Source of the DNA: Dehalococcoides mccartyi
GTDB taxonomy: Bacteria > Chloroflexota > Dehalococcoidia > Dehalococcoidales > Dehalococcoidaceae
DNA: 64,000 nucleotides
Direction of reading: 5' to 3'
NCBI RefSeq assembly: GCF_001889305.1
Contig: NZ_CP013074.1
Span: 682,001-746,000, forward strand
Below the pieces are notes generated by a model. That model did no database searches and had not been told where the DNA came from. It saw nothing but the letters and a program-made list of their open reading frames with translations. Both the position numbers and the translations under genes were made by a program. Shown here piece after piece: positions 42,245-51,372 of this stretch; position 1 is the first letter of the stretch; every line of letters starts with the position of its first letter.

Positions 42245-43303
42245 GTGGATAATCTTGAAAAACTGTGGCGGATAGTTGATGTTAACCAGAACCGCTTAAG
42301 TGAAGGGTTGCGGGTACTGGAAGAGATTGCCCGTTTATACCTTGAAGATGAAAAGCTTAATTCACGTTTCAAAAACCTGCGTCACTCACTTACTTTGCAG
42401 GATATTGCTTCCAATTCCCGTCTGTTATTTTCCCGCCAGGCTGATACTGATATCGGCGCTCAGTTAGAAACAGCTGACCAGTCCGAACCTGAAACCTTAT
42501 TTTCGCTTGTAAGTGCCAATGCCAAGCGGGCAGAACAATCCCTGCGGGTTTTGGAAGAGTTTGCCGGTTTACCTGAGACGGGTCTTGATGCCGCTCTCTA
42601 CAGCCGCGGGCGTTTTGAACTTTATACCCTTGAAAAAGACCTGGCGGCCAGGCTTTTGCATAAAAACCGCCGGGATATGATAAAGGGGTTGTATGTGGCT
42701 ATAGATGCAGATTATCTGGCCGGGCGGGATATACCCGCAGTTACCAGAGAAGTGCTTGAGGGCGGTTGCCGCCTTATCCAGCTTAGGGCTAAAACGGCCT
42801 CTACCCGAAAGTTTCTGGCACTGGCCGTAAGCTTGAAGGAAATTTGCCTTGCATACGGTGCGCTTTTTATTGTAAATGACCGCATGGATATTGCCCTGGC
42901 CTGCGGTGCGGATGGGCTTCATCTGGGGCAGATAGATATGCCGCTTTCGCAAGCCCGCCATTTTATGCCGCCGGATAGCATTATAGGTATTTCTACGGAT
43001 ACGCCCGAACAAGCTGTTTCAGCTCAAAATGAAGGGGCTGACTATGTGGCGGCCGGGGCGGTTTTCCCCACCCAAACTAAACAAGATGTCCTTTTCGGCG
43101 GCCTTTCAGGTTTACAGGCCATTCACCAAGTGGTAAAAATACCTCTGGTGGCTATTGGCGGCATAAACAAGTCGAATTTTTATGAAGCCATGCAGGCAGG
43201 TGCGGGCAGTCTCTGCCTGATAAGTGCGGTCTTAGGTGCGCCTGATATTAAAAAGGCTACTTCAGAATTTATAACCCTTATGGAGGCAGCAAAAATTGAC
43301 TAG
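42245..43303 (+). CDS. thiE: ThiD2-ThiE fusion: HMP-P kinase-like domain and thiamine-phosphate synthase
   Basis: A 352-residue two-domain protein. Residues 1-140, with RIVDVNQNRLSEGLRVLEE and ANAKRAEQSLRVLEEF, form a ThiD2 domain, an alternative HMP-phosphate kinase. Residues 150-350 are ThiE, which joins HMP-PP and thiazole phosphate: QLRAKTAS near residue 180, VNDRMDIALACGADGLHLGQ near 218, and VAIGGINKSNF near 300. Starts with GTG 42245 with a weak ribosome site. With thiC it supplies most of the thiamine pathway seen here. Overlaps the translin-like gene by 8 bases. Confidence 0.9.
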   Translation: MDNLEKLWRIVDVNQNRLSEGLRVLEEIARLYLEDEKLNSRFKNLRHSLTLQDIASNSRLLFSRQADTDIGAQLETADQSEPETLFSLVSANAKRAEQSLRVLEEFAGLPETGLDAALYSRGRFELYTLEKDLAARLLHKNRRDMIKGLYVAIDADYLAGRDIPAVTREVLEGGCRLIQLRAKTASTRKFLALAVSLKEICLAYGALFIVNDRMDIALACGADGLHLGQIDMPLSQARHFMPPDSIIGISTDTPEQAVSAQNEGADYVAAGAVFPTQTKQDVLFGGLSGLQAIHQVVKIPLVAIGGINKSNFYEAMQAGAGSLCLISAVLGAPDIKKATSEFITLMEAAKID

Positions 43304-43949
43304 CATCAGTCTCAAAATGGAACAGATATCTGACAGCATACGGGAAAACTTTAAAACCCGTGATGCCGCCCGTGAAAAATCCCTGCCTGTCAGCCGGGAA
43401 GCTATCCGCTACTGCAGTCTGGCTATCAGGGCGGTTCACCGCCAGGAACTGGCACAGGCAAGGGAAATGCTGGTTTTGGCCAAAGCTCTTATTAAGGAGG
43501 CCGGGCAGGCTATAGACGCATGCGGGGAGTTGTCCAACACCGCGTTTTTCCTTGATGCCCAAAAAGAATACGCCGAAGCCAATACCGTACTGGCTCTGGT
43601 GGATGGCAAGGATATGCCCTCACCACAGGAACTGGAAGTGGACAATGCCGCCTATTTAAATGGTATTGGCGAAGCGGCAGGTGAACTGAGGCGTTATATA
43701 CTGGATGGCCTGAGAAAGGGCGAAGATACCCGTGGCGAAGAGCTGCTTCAGGCTATGGATGATATCTACGAAGTATTGGTTACCATGGATTTCCCGGATG
43801 CCATTACCGGCGGGCTTCGCCGGACTACAGATATGGTTCGGGGTGTACTGGAACGCACCCGAAGTGATTTAACGTTATATATACAGCAAAAGGGGCTTGA
43901 GCAAAAGCTGGAAGATTTCCAGTCAAAATTGACCCGGAAAGGGGAGTAA
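43296..43949 (+). CDS. Translin-family protein
   Basis: A 217-residue, almost wholly helical protein of the translin/TRAX type. Family features: REAIRYCSLAIRAVHRQE near residue 35, a conserved EYAEA near residue 90, VDNAAYLNGIGEAAGELRR near residue 115 and TRSDLTLYIQQ near residue 190. Eukaryotic translin-TRAX processes small RNAs and tRNA; archaeal and bacterial homologues are poorly studied. Start is TTG 43296 with GGAGG eight bases upstream; ATG 43317 is an alternative. Sits between thiD2-thiE and the second pyrophosphatase. Confidence 0.85.
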   Translation: MTSISLKMEQISDSIRENFKTRDAAREKSLPVSREAIRYCSLAIRAVHRQELAQAREMLVLAKALIKEAGQAIDACGELSNTAFFLDAQKEYAEANTVLALVDGKDMPSPQELEVDNAAYLNGIGEAAGELRRYILDGLRKGEDTRGEELLQAMDDIYEVLVTMDFPDAITGGLRRTTDMVRGVLERTRSDLTLYIQQKGLEQKLEDFQSKLTRKGE

Positions 43950-43953
43950 TTTA

Positions 43954-45993
43954 GTGTCTATCTGGATTGCATTGGTTGTCGGTTTAGCGGGTCTGGCGGT
44001 TGCCGGGCTGCTGGCCAGATTTGTCCTACGGCAAGATGAGGGCACACCTAAGGTAAGGGAAATTGCATCTGCCATTAGGGAAGGTGCAATGGCCTTTATT
44101 ACCCGTGAATACACGGTGATGGCTATCTTCGTAGCAGTAGTGACTGTCATACTGGCATTTTTGCCCTCACTGGGTTGGCCGGTATCGGTTTCGTTCCTGT
44201 TTGGTGCGTTATGCTCGGGGCTTGCGGGTTTTATAGGTATGAGTATAGCCGTCAAGGCTAACTCACGCACTACTACCGCTGCCAGCCACAGCCTTAATCA
44301 GGGATTGAAGCTTTCCTTCAGAGCCGGTTCGGTTATGGGTATGTGTGTGGTTGGCATAGGCATTATCGGCCTTTCAATAATGTACTTTGCCTTTGGCAGT
44401 GACGTGGACTTCATTAAGATTTTGCCTGGATACGGTTTTGGTGCTTCCTCTGTAGCTATCTTTGCCAGGGTGGGCGGCGGTATTTTTACCAAGGCGGCTG
44501 ATACTGGTGCGGATATTGTGGGCAAGGTAGAAAAAGGTATCCCCGAAGATGACCCCCGCAATGCAGCGGTAGTGGCAGACTTTGTGGGTGATAATGTGGG
44601 TGATGTGGCCGGTATGGGGGCTGACCTTTTTGAATCTTATGTAGATTCCATTATAGCCACCATGGCCTTGGCTACTGTTGGTGCCTTCTCAATGAAACTG
44701 GGCTATTCGCTTGTCCCGTCTGAGGAAGCGGCTTTCTTCCTGCCCATGCTGGTTGCGGCCGGGGGTATACTGGCCTCGGTTATAGGTATCTTTTTAGTAC
44801 GTACCGGGGAAAAACTCCAGATGAAGGCCCTGCTGGCAGCTTTACGCAAGGGTACTCTGGCAGCCGCCTTTTTATCGGCGGTATTCTCTTTCCTGGCTGT
44901 CTGGTATCTTCAAGCAGATTTGGGTCTCTTTGTTGCCATTCTGGCCGGTCTGGTGGCGGGTGTGCTTATCGGTGAAAGCACCAACTACTTTACTTCTTAC
45001 GTCTATAAACCTACTTTGGGTATAGCGGCATCTTGCCAGACGGGCGCGGCTACCAATATTATCTCAGGTTTCTCAGTAGGTCTTTTGAGTGTAGTACCGC
45101 CTATCGTTTTGGTGGTAGCGGCTATTGTGATTTCCTATGCTTTCGGTGATGTTTATGGCGTGGCCCTAGCGGGCGTGGGTATGCTGGCTACTCTGGGTAT
45201 ACAAGATGCCACTGATGCTTACGGTCCGGTAGCGGATAATGCTGGCGGTATTGCCGAAATGTCAGGTTTATCCAAGGAAGTACGCGAGCGGACGGATGCG
45301 CTTGATTCTCTGGGCAATACCACTGCCGCTATAGGCAAAGGGTTTGCCATAGGTTCTGCCGGGCTTACTTCACTGGCTCTTTTGCTTTCTTACACCCAGG
45401 CGGTTGGTATAACCGCTTCGCAGGTAAGCCTGCTGGATGTTAAGGTGCTGGCCGGGCTTTTGTTGGGTGTTATGATGCCGGCTGTTTTCTGTTCACTTAC
45501 TTTAAAAGCGGTGGGTGTGACCAGTTTTTCCATTGTGAACGAAGTGCGGCGTCAGTTTAAAGAGATTGCCGGCATAATGGACGGCACTGCCAAGCCCGAA
45601 TACGGCAAATGTGTAGATATCTGCACCCGTGACTCCATTAAGCAGATGATTTTACCCGGTATTATCACGGTAGTTTCAACGGTAATAGTCGGCTGGCTGC
45701 TGGGTTCGGTTGCCGTGGTGGGTTTCCTGGCCGGTATCATACTGTGCGGGTTTATACTGGCAGTCACTTTTGCCAATGCCGGCGGTGCCTGGGACAACGC
45801 CAAGAAATGGGTTGAAACCGGGGCTTACGGCGGCAAAGGTTCGGATGCCCATAAAGCGGCAGTGGTGGGTGATACGGTGGGAGACCCCATGAAGGATACC
45901 GCCGGACCGTCACTTAATATTATGATTAAGCTGGTTGCCATTATTGCCTTGGTTATGGCACCTATACTGGCTAATTTTAGCGGTATAATTTAA
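43954..45993 (+). CDS. Membrane-bound pyrophosphatase, K+-dependent type
   Basis: A 679-residue paralogue of the enzyme at 27191-29317, with the same catalytic blocks FTKAADTGADIVGKVE, EDDPRNAAVVADFVGDNVGD and DTVGDPMKDTAGPS. The position that sets potassium dependence reads GNTTAA; Ala marks the K+-dependent branch, which includes both H+ and Na+ pumps. The inner-helix segment DLFESYVDS differs from DLFESTAAEN of the first pump, so ion specificity may differ. GTG start with GGGGAG upstream, five bases after the translin-like gene; probably the last gene of the operon. Confidence 0.93.
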   Translation: MSIWIALVVGLAGLAVAGLLARFVLRQDEGTPKVREIASAIREGAMAFITREYTVMAIFVAVVTVILAFLPSLGWPVSVSFLFGALCSGLAGFIGMSIAVKANSRTTTAASHSLNQGLKLSFRAGSVMGMCVVGIGIIGLSIMYFAFGSDVDFIKILPGYGFGASSVAIFARVGGGIFTKAADTGADIVGKVEKGIPEDDPRNAAVVADFVGDNVGDVAGMGADLFESYVDSIIATMALATVGAFSMKLGYSLVPSEEAAFFLPMLVAAGGILASVIGIFLVRTGEKLQMKALLAALRKGTLAAAFLSAVFSFLAVWYLQADLGLFVAILAGLVAGVLIGESTNYFTSYVYKPTLGIAASCQTGAATNIISGFSVGLLSVVPPIVLVVAAIVISYAFGDVYGVALAGVGMLATLGIQDATDAYGPVADNAGGIAEMSGLSKEVRERTDALDSLGNTTAAIGKGFAIGSAGLTSLALLLSYTQAVGITASQVSLLDVKVLAGLLLGVMMPAVFCSLTLKAVGVTSFSIVNEVRRQFKEIAGIMDGTAKPEYGKCVDICTRDSIKQMILPGIITVVSTVIVGWLLGSVAVVGFLAGIILCGFILAVTFANAGGAWDNAKKWVETGAYGGKGSDAHKAAVVGDTVGDPMKDTAGPSLNIMIKLVAIIALVMAPILANFSGII

Positions 45994-46005
45994 GGCTATA
46001 TAAAG

Positions 46006-46623
46006 CTAAATAAACGGGTTGCCGGCCTTTTCTTTGCCAATGGTTGTTTCCCGGCCGTGTCCAGGGAAGACAAGGGTTTCAGGGGGAAGGCTGAGCAGCC
46101 TGTTTATTATATTCTGCCGCAAGGCTTCGGTATCACTTTCCTCAAAATCTGACCGCCCTATGCCGGAGTTAAAAAGGGTATCCCCGCTGAACAAATAACC
46201 CGGCGTGTACAAACAGATACCGCCTGGTGTATGTCCAGGTGTAGAAATAACCGAAAACCTGGTTTTGCCCAGTTCCAGCGTACTGCCTTCATCAAGCGGA
46301 ATATCCGGCACAAGGTTTGGCAGCGCGGGCATTCCCAGGTAACTTACCAGCTCAATATTTTCACTTAAGCTGGCATCCGAAAGGTTAAAACAAAGTTTGG
46401 CTTCGGGGTAAAGTTTCCGGACATATTCCAGCCCTGCCAGGTGGTCAAGATGCCCATGGGTAAGTACGATATATTTTACATTCAGCCGGTATTCGGTCAC
46501 TGTGTCGGGTATGGAGCTTGATATAGCAGCCGGGTCTATGATAAGCCCCTCACGGCTTTCTTCATCACCCAGTATATAGCAGTTTGTGCCCAGTAAACCT
46601 AAACGGAGTTTGCGGTTAAGCAT
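46006..46623 (-). CDS. Metallo-beta-lactamase-fold hydrolase (glyoxalase II-like)
   Basis: About 205 residues. Zn-binding motif THGHLDHLAG (HxHxDH) near residue 56, then STPGHTPGG, FSGDTLF and a final FPGHGRETTIGKEK give all metal ligands. It resembles the hydroxyacylglutathione hydrolase-like group, but with no glutathione evident the natural substrate is unknown. ATG 46623 has GAGG upstream. Convergent with the pyrophosphatase, divergent from the next gene. Confidence 0.87.
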   Translation of the reverse strand: MLNRKLRLGLLGTNCYILGDEESREGLIIDPAAISSSIPDTVTEYRLNVKYIVLTHGHLDHLAGLEYVRKLYPEAKLCFNLSDASLSENIELVSYLGMPALPNLVPDIPLDEGSTLELGKTRFSVISTPGHTPGGICLYTPGYLFSGDTLFNSGIGRSDFEESDTEALRQNIINRLLSLPPETLVFPGHGRETTIGKEKAGNPFI

Positions 46624-46729
46624 GTTTGTATAAGCCTCAAGGATAATATTTTGGCACATTCTAGCACTAAAGCTGGTATCCGCCAAAATATTTTTGACTT
46701 ATTTGCCCAAAGCTGATAACTTTTTATTC

Positions 46730-47275
46730 ATGAGTATAGATAATCAACCGAATATGCCTGCCGCTTCATTCAGCTTCCGTCCGGCTTATTTCATGGCACC
46801 ACTGGTGGTGCTGGTTATATCGCTTATCCTTACTGCTATTTATTATGGCCGTTTGCCGGTAGAGGTAGCGTACCGTTTCAGTATTGACGGCGCACCGGTT
46901 ACCTATATAAATGCTGGGCTGATAACCGGCATGCTGGTTGGAGTGCAGGTTTTAGTGGTACTTTTGGCTTTTGGCTTGGCGTTTTTCCTGCCGCGGCTCA
47001 GCTTTTTTAAAACCAACCAGACGGATTTCTGGGTGAAACCGGGAACTTTGCTTGGCTTTATGGGCAATATCATGGCTGTGCCCCAGCTGATACTGGCATA
47101 TGCTTTGCTAGACGTATTTGTTTATAATGTTAATCAAACTCACCTGTTGCCCCTGTGGCTGTTTGCCATTATCCTTATTGTTATAGCGGCCATTGTTATA
47201 GGGATTTTTGCCATTCCGGTATTTGTCAGGGCTTATAAAACTTTTAACGGCCCGAGTGCAAGCAAAAAGGAGTAA
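46730..47275 (+). CDS. DUF1648-like membrane protein
   Basis: A 181-residue protein with four hydrophobic helices. Between helices 1 and 2 lies LPVEVAYRFSIDGAPVTY, the DUF1648 pattern (LP..V...F...G) found in SdpI-like immunity proteins and other membrane proteins. The remainder is not recognised. ATG 46730 is used; a frame open to 46694 has no better start. It ends six bases before glyS. Confidence 0.72.
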   Translation: MSIDNQPNMPAASFSFRPAYFMAPLVVLVISLILTAIYYGRLPVEVAYRFSIDGAPVTYINAGLITGMLVGVQVLVVLLAFGLAFFLPRLSFFKTNQTDFWVKPGTLLGFMGNIMAVPQLILAYALLDVFVYNVNQTHLLPLWLFAIILIVIAAIVIGIFAIPVFVRAYKTFNGPSASKKE

Positions 47276-47281
47276 TTGACC

Positions 47282-48613
47282 TTGTCTGAAAATGTTTCTC
47301 AGCCTGTTTCCATGGATAAAATAGTTTCTCTGGCCCGCCGCCGGGGCTTTATATTTCCCAGCAGTGAAATCTATGGCGGCCTGAATAGTTGCTGGGACTA
47401 CGGCCCGCTGGGCGTAGAGCTGAAACGCAATGTTAAAGAAGCCTGGTGGCGGTATATGGTACGTGACCGGGATGACGTGGTGGGTTTGGATGCCAGTATC
47501 ATCATGCATCCCCGCGTTTGGGAAGCCAGCGGTCATGTGGCCGGGTTTTCCGACCCCATGGTGGATTGCAAAAATTGCAAAATGCGCTGGCGTCCCACAG
47601 ACCTTGCCGAACCCAAATGCCCGGCCTGCGGCGGTGAGCTTACCGAATCCCGCCAGTTTAACCTCATGTTTAAAACCTTTATGGGTCCGGTTGAAGAGGC
47701 GGCCAATATTGTCTACCTGCGGCCGGAAACCGCTCAGGGCATATTTGTAAATTTTGAAAACGTTTTAAATACCACCCGCAAAAAGCTGCCCTTCGGTATT
47801 GCCCAGATAGGTAAATCGTTCCGCAACGAAATTACTACCGGTAACTTTATTTTCCGCTCACGCGAGTTTGAGCAGATGGAATTGGAGTATTTTGTAAAAC
47901 CGGGTGCGGATGATGCCTGCTTGGAGGAATGGACTCAGTACCGCCTGAATTGGTATAAAAATTTGGGTATGAATCCTGAAAACCTTAGGCTTCGGGCTCA
48001 CCGCTCTGACGAACTGGCCCATTATGCCAAGGGTTGTTATGACGTGGAATACAATTTCCCCATGGGCTGGAGTGAGCTTGAAGGTATAGCCAACAGGCGT
48101 GATTTTGACCTTACCCAGCACTCCAAATACAGCGGCAAGGCACTGGAGTATTTTGATGAAGAAACCAAAGAACACTTTATACCTTATGTAATAGAACCCT
48201 CAGCCGGGGTTGAACGCTCTACTCTGGCTTTCCTGATTGATGCTTATGCCGAAGAACCAGACAAGGACGAAATACGGACTGTTTTGCACCTGCACCCGGC
48301 ACTTGCCCCGTACAAGATAGCTGTATTGCCTCTTTCCAAAAAAGAAATACTGTCTGATTATGCCCGCAAGATTTATGCTGACCTTAGAAAATGCTGGATG
48401 GTAGCTTACGATGACTCACAGAGTATCGGCCGCCGTTACCGCCGTCAGGACGAAATAGGTACACCCTACTGCGTTACGGTGGATTTCCAGTCTCTGGAAG
48501 ACGGCATGGTAACCATACGTGACAGGGACAGCATGGACCAAATACGGGTAAAAGTATCCGAACTTAGCTGCATTCTGGCTGCCAAACTTTCGGGTGAGCC
48601 GTTTAACAGCTGA
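47282..48613 (+). CDS. glyS: Glycyl-tRNA synthetase, alpha2 type
   Basis: About 443 residues. Charges tRNA-Gly; single-chain dimeric form. Class II features: [18 protein letters not shown] near residue 30, zinc-ribbon CKNCKMRW and CPACGG near residues 94-117, RPETAQGIF, and motif 3 region [13 protein letters not shown]. Probable start TTG 47282 with AAGGAG nine bases upstream; TTG 47276 is too close and ATG 47312 too late. Followed by sbcD 13 bases later. Confidence 0.94.
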   Translation: MSENVSQPVSMDKIVSLARRRGFIFPSSEIYGGLNSCWDYGPLGVELKRNVKEAWWRYMVRDRDDVVGLDASIIMHPRVWEASGHVAGFSDPMVDCKNCKMRWRPTDLAEPKCPACGGELTESRQFNLMFKTFMGPVEEAANIVYLRPETAQGIFVNFENVLNTTRKKLPFGIAQIGKSFRNEITTGNFIFRSREFEQMELEYFVKPGADDACLEEWTQYRLNWYKNLGMNPENLRLRAHRSDELAHYAKGCYDVEYNFPMGWSELEGIANRRDFDLTQHSKYSGKALEYFDEETKEHFIPYVIEPSAGVERSTLAFLIDAYAEEPDKDEIRTVLHLHPALAPYKIAVLPLSKKEILSDYARKIYADLRKCWMVAYDDSQSIGRRYRRQDEIGTPYCVTVDFQSLEDGMVTIRDRDSMDQIRVKVSELSCILAAKLSGEPFNS

Positions 48614-48626
48614 TTTGGAGGCGAAA

Positions 48627-49874
48627 TTGAAAATCCTCCACTTTGCAGACCTTCATATAGGGGTGGAGAATTATGGCCGTTTTGACAGTGCAACCGGGCT
48701 TTCATCCCGGTTGGCTGATTTTTTAGCTGCCTTTGACTGTTTGGTGGCTTATGCCATTGAGAACAAAGTGGATTTGGTGGTTTTCAGCGGTGATGCTTAC
48801 AAAAGCCGTGACCCTTCCCAGACCCAGCAGCGGGAGTTCGCCCGCCGGATAAGTACCCTGGCAAATAGTGGCATACAGGTGTTTCTGCTGGTGGGAAACC
48901 ATGACCTGCCGAATGCCACCGGCAGGGCTACCACAACCGAAATATTTGATACGCTTAATATTGCCAATGTGCATGTTTCCGCCAAGGCGGAAGTGCGGCT
49001 GATAAATACCCACAGCGGCCCTATTCAGGTAGCTTCCCTGCCATGGTTACGCCGTTCTTCTGTTCTTTCGGTATCAAACCAGAAAGAAGAAAAAAGCCTG
49101 AGCATTGAGGAACTGAACCGGAGAGTAGAACATTATCTAGCCGGTATTATAGAAAATCTGGCAGGCCAGCTTGATAAAAATATCCCCGCCATCCTTTCCG
49201 CCCATCTTTCGGTCAATACCGCCAAACTCGGCTCCGAGCGGAATATCTCAATAGGTCACGAGCCTACAGTTATGTTAAGTAATATCACCAATCCTGCTTT
49301 TGATTATATTGCCCTGGGGCATATCCATAAGCAGCAGGTATTGTCTTCTTCACCTCCGGTAGTATACCCAGGCAGTCTGGAAAGGCTGGATTTCGGTGAG
49401 GAAAAAGATGATAAAGGTTTTTATCTGGTAGAAATAGATCCCCTCAGCCGCAAAACTGAATTTGAGTTTATAAAACTGGAAGGCCGCCGTTTTCTGACTA
49501 TAGAGCATACTGTGACGACAGACAGCCTTGACCCGACTCAGGAAGTAATAAATATATTACAATCACGTCAGCAGGAAATAAAAGATGCAATAGTCCGCCT
49601 GAAGCTGGAGCTGCCGGCAGAGATTGGCGGGCAACTGTGGGATAATGATATACGGGAAGCTTTGCGTGAGGCTCACAATTTTACTGTTTCCAAAAATTTC
49701 ACCCGCTCAAGCCGCCAAAGAGAGGGCGGTTTCAAAGCGGAGGGACTTGACCCTGTTCAGGCTTTGGAACATTATCTGGATGCCAGGCAGACTTCGGCAC
49801 AGGAGAAAAAGACCCTGCTGGAATATGGGCGCAAGCTGTATGCTTCACTGGATAACAAGCTTACAAAGGTTTAA
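48627..49874 (+). CDS. sbcD: SbcD-like DNA repair exonuclease subunit
   Basis: About 415 residues, a metallophosphoesterase of the Mre11/SbcD family. Motifs FADLHIG (residue 6), FSGDAYKSRDP (near 53), LVGNHDLP (near 92), AHLSV (near 190) and ALGHIHKQ (near 230) supply the di-metal site. SbcD normally works with the ATPase SbcC at DNA ends and hairpins, but no sbcC is adjacent. TTG start at 48627 with GGAGG upstream; the family begins there (KILHFADLHIG). Confidence 0.9.
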   Translation: MKILHFADLHIGVENYGRFDSATGLSSRLADFLAAFDCLVAYAIENKVDLVVFSGDAYKSRDPSQTQQREFARRISTLANSGIQVFLLVGNHDLPNATGRATTTEIFDTLNIANVHVSAKAEVRLINTHSGPIQVASLPWLRRSSVLSVSNQKEEKSLSIEELNRRVEHYLAGIIENLAGQLDKNIPAILSAHLSVNTAKLGSERNISIGHEPTVMLSNITNPAFDYIALGHIHKQQVLSSSPPVVYPGSLERLDFGEEKDDKGFYLVEIDPLSRKTEFEFIKLEGRRFLTIEHTVTTDSLDPTQEVINILQSRQQEIKDAIVRLKLELPAEIGGQLWDNDIREALREAHNFTVSKNFTRSSRQREGGFKAEGLDPVQALEHYLDARQTSAQEKKTLLEYGRKLYASLDNKLTKV

Positions 49875-49895
49875 TACCCATTTAAAGGAATTTTA

Positions 49896-50645
49896 ATGTC
49901 ATATAATGCATCTTCAGGTACTCCGCTGGTGAAAGTTTTAGTGGAAGCCAGGCTTGGTTCACGCCGCAAAATGGCGGAGGCTATTAAACAAGGTCTGGTT
50001 ACCCTGAACGGACAGAAAGCGGAATCTTACTCCCAGCCGGTAAATACCCAGAAGGACAAGATAACCTTTGGGGGCAAACCTGTTGAACTTAGTCGTATCC
50101 GCCGCATATACCTTATGTTAAATAAACCGCCTGAAATAGTCTCTACCACCATTGATGAACTGGGTCGTAAAACTGTGATGGATTTGATCCCCCGCCGTTA
50201 TGAGGGGGCAGGGCTTTTTCCTGTGGGCAGGCTGGACGAGGCTACTACAGGACTGCTATTGCTTACCAATGACGGTGAACTGACTAACCGCCTTACCCAC
50301 CCCAGCTATCAAATAGAAAAAGAATATCTGATATCCATTGATGCCGCACTTACCCAGGCAGATAAAGAAAGTCTGGAAAAAGGCATGCTGCTGGATGACG
50401 GGCTGACCTCACCTGCCCGCTTAAGCCGGGTTACAGATGAACCGCCGTATAACTACAAACTGATAATACACGAAGGTAAAAAACGGATAGTAAGGCGTAT
50501 GTTTGCCCATTTGGGATACCAGATAAAGGCTCTGAAGCGCAGCCGTATAGCCACACTGCGTTTGGGCAAACTGGAAGAGGGTAAAACCCGTGAGCTTACT
50601 CCGGGAGAAATAGCCGCCTTAAAGCGCATTACCCGCCTTAAATAA
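49896..50645 (+). CDS. RsuA/RluB-family pseudouridine synthase
   Basis: A 249-residue enzyme. N-terminal S4 domain (ARLGSRRKMAEAIKQGLV) followed by the catalytic domain with GRLDEATTGLLLLTNDG (catalytic Asp) near residue 110 and HEGKKRIVRRMFAHLGY near residue 190. It converts uridine to pseudouridine in rRNA; whether 16S or 23S is not clear from sequence. Overlaps the convergent phosphoribosyltransferase by 8 bases. Confidence 0.92.
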   Translation: MSYNASSGTPLVKVLVEARLGSRRKMAEAIKQGLVTLNGQKAESYSQPVNTQKDKITFGGKPVELSRIRRIYLMLNKPPEIVSTTIDELGRKTVMDLIPRRYEGAGLFPVGRLDEATTGLLLLTNDGELTNRLTHPSYQIEKEYLISIDAALTQADKESLEKGMLLDDGLTSPARLSRVTDEPPYNYKLIIHEGKKRIVRRMFAHLGYQIKALKRSRIATLRLGKLEEGKTRELTPGEIAALKRITRLK

Positions 50646-51372
50646 GGGGTTTACGCCGCATGGTCATGCTGGGCGGAGGCAAGTTTTCAGGGCGGAGATT
50701 TAAGTTTTGGCGGCGCATCTGCCAGTCTTTAAATACCTTTAACCCTTGTTCATCATCCAGTACATTCCAATACCGATAGTAATCTGATACGTAAAACTTG
50801 GGCATAAACCCGTCAGCTACGGTAATTACTTCGTCGGCTGCCTTTTCCACCAGTTTACGGGCAGTAGCTGAAGCAGCGGGTACGGCGGCAACTATTCTGG
50901 CCGGTTTTTTACGCCTTACAGATTCTATTGCCGCCAGCATGGTATAACCTGAGGCAAGTCCGTCATCAATGATAATAGCTGTCCGCCCGTTCAGTATGGA
51001 AAGTGTGCGGTGTCCCCTGTACAGCAGGCTTCTCTGCTGGACTTCAGCCCTTACTTTGTTGACCGTATAATGTATTTGCTGTTCGGTCATCTTTAGGTAA
51101 TTTACCACTTCGTGGTTAAGCATCACCGCTCCGTCATCTGCCACTGCCCCGAAGCCTCCTTCCGGCCTTAACGGTATGGGCAGTTTACGGGAAATAATCA
51201 TATCCATATCGGCATCCAGTGCCAAAGCCACCTGGGTAGCAATGGGTATACCGCCGTTAGGGATAGCCAGCACTATGGCAGATTTGTCCTTGTATTGGGT
51301 CAGTTTTTCAGCCAGCTGCCTGCCTGCATCAAATCTGTTTTCAAATATGGGCGATACCAGTGGTCTGTGCAT
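50638..51372 (-). CDS. Phosphoribosyltransferase-family protein (COG1926-like)
   Basis: About 244 residues. Type I phosphoribosyltransferase fold with PRPP loop IIIDDGLASGYTM near residue 130, preceded by AIPNGGIPIA. These proteins are related to purine salvage enzymes but the acceptor is unknown. ATG 51372 is chosen because GGAG is five bases away; ATG 51375 overlaps the ade stop as ATGA. Third gene of an operon with hpt and ade, which points to nucleobase metabolism. Confidence 0.82.
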   Translation of the reverse strand: MHRPLVSPIFENRFDAGRQLAEKLTQYKDKSAIVLAIPNGGIPIATQVALALDADMDMIISRKLPIPLRPEGGFGAVADDGAVMLNHEVVNYLKMTEQQIHYTVNKVRAEVQQRSLLYRGHRTLSILNGRTAIIIDDGLASGYTMLAAIESVRRKKPARIVAAVPAASATARKLVEKAADEVITVADGFMPKFYVSDYYRYWNVLDDEQGLKVFKDWQMRRQNLNLRPENLPPPSMTMRRKPLI

